NCBI GenBank assembly: GCA_019637975.1
Contig: JAHBUR010000022.1
Span: 1-64,000 of the forward strand
DNA: 64,000 bases
Source: Bacteroidota bacterium
GTDB taxonomy: Bacteria > Bacteroidota > Ignavibacteria > UBA10030 > UBA6906
Direction: 5' to 3'
Part shown: one piece after another, positions 20,001 to 26,728 of the stretch
Position numbering within the stretch: the stretch's first letter is position 1
How the letters are laid out: the number at the start of each line of letters is the position of its first letter
The notes under the pieces: model-generated
Told to the model about the DNA's origin: nothing
The model's database searches: none
The model's input: the letters and a program-made list of their open reading frames with translations, nothing else
Translations under genes and position numbers: made by a program

Positions 20001-20685
20001 GGTTGTGAATATCGGGAATCCGCTGCAACCTCGCATTGTGAAAGAGATTGGCGCGCCGTTCATTCGTAACCCGAAAGCAGTGGCCGTTCAGTTCCGATAT
20101 GCTTTTGTGTGTGATGAGGAGGGCGTGAAGACCATCGACCTCACAAACAATGAAGATCCCAAACCTGTTGCAGGAGGTACGCTGGCTTTACAAGGCGCCA
20201 ACGATATCTACGTTGCCCGGACGTACGCGTACGTTGCAGCGGGGCGGCAGGGACTCGTAATAGTCGATGTCGAGAATCCGGAAAAGATGAAGTTGGAGAA
20301 AATCTTCACCGCCGATGGCCAAATCAACGATGCTCAAGGAGTGAAAGTCGCCTCAACGAACGCAAGTCTCTTTGCCTACGTTGCCGACGGCAAAAACGGA
20401 TTACGGGTCATTCAACTGACCTCACCCAAAACCGTTCCGGGTTTCTTGGGGTTCAGTCCGGCTCCAGCCCCGGTCCTGATTGCTTCGCGCAGAACTCCGG
20501 GTCGGGCAGTATCGATTTCGAAGGGGATGGATCGTGATCGCGCAGCGGATGAAAGCGGCAATCAGGTAAGCGTTTTCGGGAGATTGGGTTCCCGTCCGTT
20601 TACACTCCCGGAAATGCAGAAGATGTATCTGAAAGACGGAAAATTGTGGACTGTCTCTGATGACGGCAAAGTAATCAGAAAATAA
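17008..20685 (+). CDS. Secreted decaheme c-type cytochrome fused to an LVIVD-repeat propeller
   Basis: A 1225-residue protein with a short signal peptide (to about residue 19). Ten CXXCH motifs lie between residues 39 and about 760: CVTCH, CTDCH, CGPCH, CTGCH, CMSCH, CVDCH, CVDCH, CQSCH, CFGCH and CTDCH. From about 785 to 1140 there are LVIVD-type repeats, for example GFRVYDVANID, GLILVDVMNL, GIVVVNIGNP and GLVIVDVENP, predicted to form a beta-propeller, a common extracellular binding or docking module. The protein could carry electrons from the periplasm to the cell surface, with the propeller contacting a partner or substrate. Upstream is a beta-barrel gene, downstream another cytochrome. 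An enzymatic role cannot be excluded, since some octa- and decaheme proteins are reductases. Confidence 0.85.
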   Translation: MNRMRYIVGLMLLVSAGNAQEADLMRQSQADADRKSKGCVTCHGGIEPMHKNTAVKLGCTDCHGGNADAATKDAGHVKPRFPARWKSAANPQRSYTLLNEEYPEFVRFVNPGDLRAADKACGPCHNTAADPIVRNVQKSMMTTSALLWGGAAYNNGILPVKTYILGESYSWDGKPQRINTVPAPTQEEMEKKGILPFLLPLPRWEITQPPDNFRSFERGGKVPRINASEIGIPNPLEEPGRPDNKLSDRGPGTQLRISSPVLNIHKTRLNDPHLSFLGTNDHPGDYRSSGCTGCHVVYANDRSPFNAGPYAKFGNRGQSQTADTTISKSASGHPIKHQFTRSIPSSQCMSCHMHQPNSFVNTYLGFQMWDYETDGELMYPKQQKYPSDAEAFAILSRNPEEAVLRGNWSNDEFLAKTSELNPQLAHTQFSDYHGHGWVFRAVFKKDRKGNLLDKDGSIIPFNAPYKFEGVVPVEGATPTIPSPASRNAQKAVHLKDIHLEKGMHCVDCHFKQDSHGSGKLVGEFHNAVEIQCVDCHGTFSEKATLRTSGVAAPSGGTNLADLYTPFSERRFRKAGGKIVQRSSLVDTLQWEVLQTVDLHSKESQAYNAKAEAAHLMMKDGTIGKPGTDENLFAHSYKKMECQSCHTSWITNCFGCHLPQQANWKKQMNHYEGEVSRNWTTYNPQVLRDDGYMLGLTGTTKGSKITTVRSSSALILSSVNANREQIYNQQAPISSPGFSSQAFNPHFAHTVRSTETRTCTDCHVSSKNDNNAWMAQLLLQGTNFVNFMGKYAYVAGGAGGVAAVQVTEGDEPQAVIGSYLHSLAFPDYYKAHLADKKTLQAVYSHGGTVLRAELRGEYLYAACGDDGFRVYDVANIDNKGYSERIVTAPVSPLGQHTRVKTTYATAVALPTNMPIDTRRKVRPENQEQGPLHPLYSYAYITDKSEGLILVDVMNLVDADPRNNFLERALTYNPGGVLNGAVNLTIAGNYVYICADRGIVVVNIGNPLQPRIVKEIGAPFIRNPKAVAVQFRYAFVCDEEGVKTIDLTNNEDPKPVAGGTLALQGANDIYVARTYAYVAAGRQGLVIVDVENPEKMKLEKIFTADGQINDAQGVKVASTNASLFAYVADGKNGLRVIQLTSPKTVPGFLGFSPAPAPVLIASRRTPGRAVSISKGMDRDRAADESGNQVSVFGRLGSRPFTLPEMQKMYLKDGKLWTVSDDGKVIRK

Positions 20686-20702
20686 CCGGGCGTGACTGTT
20701 CA

Positions 20703-21662
20703 GTGAAACGTGTTCTGTATCCCATCACTCTCTTCAGCGTTGTGACTCTTTTGCCGGTCTACGCATGGAGTCAGAAGTATCAAACACTCGGCCCCGCCGG
20801 ATGCGGTGTCGGGCAGAACAACTGTCACGCCGCCGACAACAAGAACATGATCGATAAGCACAAGAACTCGGTCGATGATATTGCAGATAGCGAAGATGCG
20901 AGAAAATATGCTGAACTCTCGGGCATCGGCGCTGCAAATTATCTCAAGGGATCATCGAAGTGCATGGAGTGTCACGGCACAATCATTTCAGGAAAAGAGA
21001 GCAAGGACGTTGAAGAAGGTGTAAGCTGCGAAAGCTGCCACGGGCCCGGCAGCGGATACAAGGACGTTCATCAGGAAGGGAAGTACGCTCCGGGCACGAT
21101 TCGCCCCGGCTACACAAAGTCCCTCCCGCTTGGCTTGCTTGATATCAAACAGGACTTGAACGCTCGGGCAAAAATGTGCGTGCGTTGCCACTATCTGACA
21201 GATCAGAAGATTCTTGCCGCAGGCCATCCCTCCGGAGAGAAATTCAACTACCGTTCGGGAATGAAATCCGTTGCCAAGCATTGGCGGCATCCTATCACCG
21301 ATGAAGATCAAAGCGTAAAATACTTTGCGGATGCAAAGAAGGTACGGGGACCCGCAACAGCAGGGCCTGCACCAAAACCCGCCGGGAAGCCGGGCAACGC
21401 AACGGTAGGCGTACAATCCGTTTCCGGGCAAAGCGTTACGGACATTGATCAAGAAGGGGATTCAGCCCCGCGTCAACGCGTGCGCAGGCCGCCGCCACCT
21501 CCGAAGCCCGTGCCGGCCGATGTAAGCGCCGCGCCGCCTCCCCCAAAGGAGCCGATTGTGCTTCCGCCGTTTCCGGCAATCACCGACAGCACCCGGGTAG
21601 ACTCGGTGTTATTATTGTTGAAGCAGCGGCTTGAGTTGTTGTACAGGAAAACCGGCGGGTAG
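20703..21662 (+). CDS. Periplasmic multiheme cytochrome, c554-like, with Pro-rich tail
   Basis: A 319-residue protein starting at GTG 20703, with signal peptide ending near AWSQ (23). Three canonical CXXCH sites are at 87-91, 109-113 and 159-163 (CMECH, CESCH, CVRCH). A fourth site, Cys34 to Cys41-His42 with six residues between the cysteines, sits where cytochrome c554-type proteins have their first heme. The region from about 215 to 290 is Pro-rich (RRPPPPPKPV, APPPPKEP), followed by a helix at the end (VDSVLLLLKQRLELLYRK). It is likely a periplasmic electron shuttle, with the tail spanning peptidoglycan or binding partners. It lies 17 bases behind the decaheme-propeller gene. Heme attachment at the odd site is uncertain. 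Confidence 0.8.
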   Translation: MKRVLYPITLFSVVTLLPVYAWSQKYQTLGPAGCGVGQNNCHAADNKNMIDKHKNSVDDIADSEDARKYAELSGIGAANYLKGSSKCMECHGTIISGKESKDVEEGVSCESCHGPGSGYKDVHQEGKYAPGTIRPGYTKSLPLGLLDIKQDLNARAKMCVRCHYLTDQKILAAGHPSGEKFNYRSGMKSVAKHWRHPITDEDQSVKYFADAKKVRGPATAGPAPKPAGKPGNATVGVQSVSGQSVTDIDQEGDSAPRQRVRRPPPPPKPVPADVSAAPPPPKEPIVLPPFPAITDSTRVDSVLLLLKQRLELLYRKTGG

Positions 21663-21722
21663 CAAGATCTCTCCTGTTGAACTATGGTACTTTATTTTTT
21701 GAGTGTAGTAGAAGAATAATCA

Positions 21723-23366
21723 GTGGTTGCATATATGCCATCCGGTCAAACTCAACTCAAACGTCTTGAACAGTACAAGGATCGCTGGACATCTTTCGGC
21801 GGCAATACGGGTATCATCGAACTTTCCGAGAAACCGACACCGGAAGTCCTGAAAACATTCGAGATATTTGCAGACTATGATGAGAAGTTTCTCGAGAAGA
21901 TCTCGCCCGACATTTCCGTAGCGAGGTGGAAAGCAGGAACCGTTCTTTTTGAAGAGGGCAGCTACATTGACATCGCCTTCTTCGTTGTGTCGGGATCGGT
22001 TGACGTGTATTTCCAGAAGCAGCACGCTTCAGCATCGCCAATCTTCAACCGCTCACGCACGATGATTGCAACGGCACCGGCCAAAAGTGAAGCGAGCGAG
22101 CAGCCCCGGGCAGCGCAAACACTGTTTCAGGCACAGATCGCGAAACAACCCCGGAGTGAAGGCGCAATCTCATTTCTTGCGTCGCTGGACTTTGAACTTC
22201 CCAAAGGTGGGGCCGTGAAACTTGGCGCGGGAGAGATTTTTGGTGAGATTGGCGCGCTCAGCGGATGGCCGCAATCCGCCACCGCAAAAACATCAAGCGA
22301 GTGCAGGTTGATCCAGATTCGTACTTCGGCGCTTCGGACGATGCGAAAGCGTTCAACCGCACTCAAGTCACGTCTTGATTCTCGCTACAAAGAACGCTCG
22401 CTGAAGTCACAACTTCGGGCAACGCCATTATTCAGGGAACTCAATGATTCCTCAATAGAAGAACTTGTTCAGAAGGTTGAGCTTGTTTCCAGCGAACCGG
22501 ATGAAGTAATCGCCGCCGAGGGGCAACCGGCTGATTGCCTCTATCTCATTCGTTCGGGTTTCATCAAAGTATCCAGGAAGATAGCGGAAGGCAGCATCGT
22601 CGTTTCGTATCTCTCGAAGGGAAGCATCTTCGGGCACACCGAGCTTCTTCTTGATGGAATGACGAAGTGGTTGTATACGGCCTCATCGAAGGAATATTCT
22701 GAGTTAATTAGAATTTCCCGGGCGGATTTTGCATCGTTGCTTGACGGGCACCCGGCAATGGAACGCTTGATGTGGGACTCTGTTGTTGCGCGGGTCAAGG
22801 AAGCCGGCTACAGCAAAAAGAACATCAGCCAATCGGAGTTTATTTCGAGTGCGCTCAACAAAGGATTGGTGGAAGGAAACAGCATTCTCGTTATTGACCT
22901 GAATATCTGCACACGTTGCGACGACTGCGTACGCGGCTGTGCGGATACACATGATGGAATTCCCCGGTTTGTTCGTGAGGGAGACAAAATCGGCAACTTC
23001 CTTGTCACGCGGGCGTGCTATCATTGCGAAGACCCTGTGTGTTTGGTCGGATGCCCGACAGGCGCAATTCGCCGGACAGATGTGGGAGATGTTGTTGCGA
23101 TCGATGACAAGTTGTGTATCGGCTGTGCCTCATGCGCGAACAACTGTCCGTATGACGCAATCACGATGCACGAAACGGGCGGCCAATGGCCGGTCGACAT
23201 GATTCCCGAGGGCTTACGCGGCAAAGAGAAACAGCTTGCATCAAAATGCGACCTCTGTTACACGGATCCGGCAGGGCCTGCGTGCGTCAGGAGTTGCCCT
23301 CACGGTTGCGCCGTGCGGGTTGGCGATGTGGAAGAGTTCAGAAATCTCCTGTGGAAAGAGGCATGA
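21723..23366 (+). CDS. Two cNMP-binding-type domains fused to a four-cluster [4Fe-4S] ferredoxin domain
   Basis: A 547-residue cytosolic protein (GTG 21723; ATG 21735 is an alternative). CNB domain 1 spans about 50-205 and carries a 60-residue insertion (100-165) rich in Ala, Ser and Gln. CNB domain 2 spans about 235-355. The C-terminal part has four Cys sets: 396/399/402/406, 432/435/440/444, 465/468/471/475 and 509/512/521/525, as in HybA/DmsB/NrfC electron-transfer subunits. The phosphate-binding cassette keeps the acidic residue (GEIGALSGWPQSATA; GHTELL) but lacks the Arg that binds cyclic-nucleotide phosphate, so the ligand may differ. It precedes the membrane cytochrome b gene by one base. 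It probably passes electrons to that protein under allosteric control (inference). Confidence 0.8.
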   Translation: MVAYMPSGQTQLKRLEQYKDRWTSFGGNTGIIELSEKPTPEVLKTFEIFADYDEKFLEKISPDISVARWKAGTVLFEEGSYIDIAFFVVSGSVDVYFQKQHASASPIFNRSRTMIATAPAKSEASEQPRAAQTLFQAQIAKQPRSEGAISFLASLDFELPKGGAVKLGAGEIFGEIGALSGWPQSATAKTSSECRLIQIRTSALRTMRKRSTALKSRLDSRYKERSLKSQLRATPLFRELNDSSIEELVQKVELVSSEPDEVIAAEGQPADCLYLIRSGFIKVSRKIAEGSIVVSYLSKGSIFGHTELLLDGMTKWLYTASSKEYSELIRISRADFASLLDGHPAMERLMWDSVVARVKEAGYSKKNISQSEFISSALNKGLVEGNSILVIDLNICTRCDDCVRGCADTHDGIPRFVREGDKIGNFLVTRACYHCEDPVCLVGCPTGAIRRTDVGDVVAIDDKLCIGCASCANNCPYDAITMHETGGQWPVDMIPEGLRGKEKQLASKCDLCYTDPAGPACVRSCPHGCAVRVGDVEEFRNLLWKEA

Positions 23367-23367
23367 G

Positions 23368-24204
23368 ATGATGAAGGTACTTGGATCATTGGAATGGCAG
23401 CGTTACGTCCGGTCCCCCCGATGGGCGCTTGCGTTTGTTCTTGGCACCGGCGCATTCATTCTCATGTACCTCCTGAATGTTCTCTTTGCCGAAATCAACC
23501 CCGGAAATTGGTGGGGGATAACGTACGGAACAGTGTCTTCGCTGCTCATGCTCGGAGCCGCACTCTATGCTGTCCGTCGCAGAATGTTGAGCCGCAGCAT
23601 CGGCGACTCAAAAGCATGGGTACAGTTCCATCTCTACGGAGGAACCCTGGCAGGATTGCTTGTGCTGCTGCATACGGGTTTTCGACTACCGCATGGCTTC
23701 TTCGATTGGATGCTGTGGCTTCTCTCTCTTTGGGTTACACTCAGCGGATTGTTGGGGGTTGTGCTGCAACGATGGATCCCTAAAATCCTCTCATCCGGAT
23801 TGTCGGTTGAAGCGATGTATGAGAGAATACCGGAACTTGTCGAGCAGGTTCGTGTCAGGGCGGAGAAAATGGTGGAATCATGTACGGAGCCCGTCCGAGA
23901 TTTCTATCGATCGAATGTCGCCGCAGTACTGATTGCGCCGCAGATGCGTTTGATTTACTACATCGACGTGACAGGCGGCATCCAATCTTCCATCAAACAA
24001 TTCGGCTTTTTGCGGAAGGTGTTATCTTCCGAGGAGAAAGAGAAATTGGACCAACTTCAGGACTTGTATCGAACAAAATTGGAATTGGATGCACATTACT
24101 CTCTGCAGAAGCCGTTGCGATTGTGGTTGATCACTCACGTACCTCTTTCGCTGGTTCTGTTGCTGATGGTGGCGATGCATATCTGGGCCGTCTGGTACTA
24201 CTAA
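23368..24204 (+). CDS. b-type cytochrome-like integral membrane protein
   Basis: A 278-residue protein starting at one of two adjacent ATGs (23368 or 23371), one base after the previous stop. Five hydrophobic segments are visible at about 18-40, 48-70, 84-104, 111-133 and 250-275. His88 and His102 (QFHLYGGTLAGLLVLLHTGF), and His257 and His271 (THVPLSLVLLLMVAMHIW), each lie 14 residues apart within one helix. That spacing suits bis-His heme b ligation as in cytochrome b561 and ferric-reductase-like families. The cytosolic stretch between 140 and 245 is soluble. It likely conducts electrons across the inner membrane, from the FeS protein to the membrane-anchored decaheme cytochrome that follows 5 bases later. 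Confidence 0.75.
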   Translation: MMKVLGSLEWQRYVRSPRWALAFVLGTGAFILMYLLNVLFAEINPGNWWGITYGTVSSLLMLGAALYAVRRRMLSRSIGDSKAWVQFHLYGGTLAGLLVLLHTGFRLPHGFFDWMLWLLSLWVTLSGLLGVVLQRWIPKILSSGLSVEAMYERIPELVEQVRVRAEKMVESCTEPVRDFYRSNVAAVLIAPQMRLIYYIDVTGGIQSSIKQFGFLRKVLSSEEKEKLDQLQDLYRTKLELDAHYSLQKPLRLWLITHVPLSLVLLLMVAMHIWAVWYY

Positions 24205-24209
24205 CGATT

Positions 24210-25787
24210 ATGGCAAAGCAGAAAGACGAAAGCAGAAAGAAAGGAACCTTCGGCGATGTCCGGTTGCCGGTGACGAAGAAGTACGTGTTTCCCCTCTCCC
24301 GAAAACTGTTGATGATCGCGGGCGGAATTGGTTGCGCCCTGATTGCATTGTATTACGCGGGGGATGCCCTGATTCTCGACAACACATTCATCTCAAGCGG
24401 CGATCTTTCATCCAACCATTCACAATTCGAGGCAAATTGCACCGGCTGCCATCAATCATTTGCAGGCGTTACAGACTCGAAATGCTCCACGTGTCATGAA
24501 AAGGCAAACGACAAATCAGGCGTGTACACGTTTTCTGCTCACTATCTGTATCGCTCGGAAGATGTCGGCAGGATTGGCGCAGCGAAAGAGAAGCACGCAT
24601 CCGACGAACAACGGTGCGCGAGCTGCCATCCTGATCATAAGGGAAGAGATGCGGCAATTACCCGAACTCCTGATTCAAAATGTGCATCGTGCCACTTCTC
24701 ATCGTTCAACAGCAATCATCCTGAGTTCGCGTTTGCCCGTACAACTACGCCGGATGATTCGACATTGAAGATGACGCACGTTCTGCACACGAAAGAAGTG
24801 CTGAAGCTGCTGAAAACGCCGAATGCTGAGCAGGCGTGTTTATATTGTCACGAAGCCCAACCCGACGGCAAAGGATTCAAGTCTCTGGACTTCGAGGCAC
24901 ATTGCGGAGATTGTCATCTGACGGCGAATGTCGAGACGCCCTCGCTTGCAATCAAAGACGCTGCAAATCCTTCCTCCATCGGTGTTGAGACGCTCGAGAT
25001 GATTCAGCGACGACGCGGGCCCGGTACGACATGGGCTTTCTACACAAACCCGAACGAGTTTACTGTGAGCGGCTCCCGCGTCAAGAAATCGCCCGTGTAT
25101 CATCGCGATCCGTGGATTCTTGAAAACCTCAGGCAGCTGTACCGGCTTATACATTCCGATTCGACTTTGGCTGATCTGCTGGCCGCTTCCGGTCAGGGAA
25201 CGACGAGAAGCAAAGAAGGCGTGTATCGCGAGGCCATCAAGACTCTTCAGGATTACGTGATTGGTTTGCGTTCGCGCCCTGAAGTTGAGATTCAGCGGGA
25301 GTTGACGATGATAGACTCATTGCTGAAAGAGGCGCAGCAACGGATTTCATCAGGCGAGACTGTTCCGGAACTCCCGGGCCTTGCGCATAGTGTCAAAGCA
25401 GCCGTTCAGCGTCAAGAGATTGAGGAGTTTGCAGAAAAGGTAGCGAAGCCCTGTCTCGAATGTCACTTTGTGCAGGGTGCATCAATCCTTAACGTCAAGG
25501 CAGGCCAGCGTTCGTTTCTGCGTGCAGAGTTCGATCATCGGGCGCATATCATTCAACGGCGGTGTCTCGATTGCCACAATGTGATTCCTGTCGAACGGGC
25601 GCTCGCTGGCGATACGACGGGTGTTGCCGCAATCGACAAAGCAACAACCCACAACCTTCCGAAACTCGACAACTGCACGGAATGTCATACACAAAGTGCC
25701 GGGTTGAGCAACTGCGTGTCGTGCCACTTCATGCATCCGAATAAGCAGAATCGCGGCAGTCTGCAATTGTTTGTTGAGAGGAAATGA
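24210..25787 (+). CDS. Membrane-anchored decaheme c-type cytochrome
   Basis: A 525-residue protein. The ATG at 24210, 5 bases after the cytochrome b stop, gives a short basic cytosolic segment and one N-terminal membrane helix (about 30-52, LLMIAGGIGCALIALYYAG). Longer in-frame starts overlap the previous gene and are rejected. Ten CXXCH motifs follow: CTGCH, CSTCH, CASCH, CASCH, CLYCH, CGDCH, then after a 200-residue helical gap CLECH, CLDCH, CTECH and CVSCH. Many additional His residues could be distal ligands. The heme domain should face the periplasm and receive electrons from the b-type partner. The stop overlaps the FHA gene (ATGA). It resembles cytochrome c3 / class III multiheme families. 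Confidence 0.85.
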   Translation: MAKQKDESRKKGTFGDVRLPVTKKYVFPLSRKLLMIAGGIGCALIALYYAGDALILDNTFISSGDLSSNHSQFEANCTGCHQSFAGVTDSKCSTCHEKANDKSGVYTFSAHYLYRSEDVGRIGAAKEKHASDEQRCASCHPDHKGRDAAITRTPDSKCASCHFSSFNSNHPEFAFARTTTPDDSTLKMTHVLHTKEVLKLLKTPNAEQACLYCHEAQPDGKGFKSLDFEAHCGDCHLTANVETPSLAIKDAANPSSIGVETLEMIQRRRGPGTTWAFYTNPNEFTVSGSRVKKSPVYHRDPWILENLRQLYRLIHSDSTLADLLAASGQGTTRSKEGVYREAIKTLQDYVIGLRSRPEVEIQRELTMIDSLLKEAQQRISSGETVPELPGLAHSVKAAVQRQEIEEFAEKVAKPCLECHFVQGASILNVKAGQRSFLRAEFDHRAHIIQRRCLDCHNVIPVERALAGDTTGVAAIDKATTHNLPKLDNCTECHTQSAGLSNCVSCHFMHPNKQNRGSLQLFVERK

Positions 25788-26728
25788 TGAAGGCGCGATT
25801 GTTCTGCAAAACAGGTCAGTTGGCCGGAGCCTCGTTTGAAATCGGCAGGGAGGCAACTATCGGCAAGGCTCCGGGGAATTCGATTCAACTCTATCCGCAG
25901 TCAATTTCAGGGAACCATGCGCGCATCTTCTTTGATGAAAAAGAGAAGAAGTACATCATCGAAGATCTCGGTAGTCGTAACGGTACCCGTCTTGATGGCG
26001 TCCGTGTCCGGGGAAGAGAACGCCTCAGCGAATTGCATATTATCACTTTTTCAAACACGTTTGATTTTCTCTTTCAGGTGATGGAAGATTCCTCGCAACA
26101 GCAGAACAATAAACCCGATGAACAGGCGATACAGAAGCAGGCTCCTCCCAAGGCCTCCGTTCCTGATCGGAAGACGAAAATCAGCGATGAATTCGTTCCC
26201 CTTCCCTCACAATCCAACAAAGAAGAGCGTGCCGGTCAAGGAACCGAAGAACGGCAGAAGACTGTCTTTGACGATGGTGCCTTCTCGCTTCCGGCATTTC
26301 AAGAGATCCGGGAGCAACCCGTTTCGGAAGATGTCCAACGCACGAAAGTCGGGATTGATTTCACGCCTGTTCCTTCATTTGTCGAACCTTCGAAACCACC
26401 GAAACCTGCCGCTCCGGAATCGTTGCCGCATTACGTTTTGATTTTTGAGGGATTGAAAGGAGGGCCCGCTGCGTTCGACCTGAAGGAAGGCTCTATGATC
26501 GTAGGTCGTGAACAATCATCCGCCATATTCATTGATGATGGTTCGATGTCGCGCAAACATGCAGAGTTCGTGTTGAAGGAGGGAACGCTGACGCTGAAAG
26601 ATCTTGGAAGCAAGAATCATACGTATATCAATAATCAGAAAATTTCGAAAGAAGTTGAAGTGAGGGAAGGAATAAGCATCACGTTTGGCATTGTCAAGGC
26701 GCGTCTCGTCAGAAAGCCTTCAAAATGA
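25784..26728 (+). CDS. Tandem FHA-domain protein
   Basis: A 314-residue cytosolic protein with two forkhead-associated domains, about 24-90 and 238-300. FHA modules bind phosphothreonine. Domain 1 has IGREATIGK, Ser42 and His45 (SGNHARI) and Asn66-Gly67 (GSRNGT). Domain 2 has VGRE, SRKH (256-259) and Asn278, but Gly is His279 (SKNHT). The linker (100-215) is polar and Pro-rich and includes KTVFDD (Thr160), which fits the pThr-x-x-Asp preference of FHA domains and recalls the phospho-switch tail of GarA-type proteins. Both ends overlap neighbouring genes (ATGA). The kinase and phosphatase encoded three to four genes downstream are plausible partners. Confidence 0.85.
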   Translation: MMKARLFCKTGQLAGASFEIGREATIGKAPGNSIQLYPQSISGNHARIFFDEKEKKYIIEDLGSRNGTRLDGVRVRGRERLSELHIITFSNTFDFLFQVMEDSSQQQNNKPDEQAIQKQAPPKASVPDRKTKISDEFVPLPSQSNKEERAGQGTEERQKTVFDDGAFSLPAFQEIREQPVSEDVQRTKVGIDFTPVPSFVEPSKPPKPAAPESLPHYVLIFEGLKGGPAAFDLKEGSMIVGREQSSAIFIDDGSMSRKHAEFVLKEGTLTLKDLGSKNHTYINNQKISKEVEVREGISITFGIVKARLVRKPSK

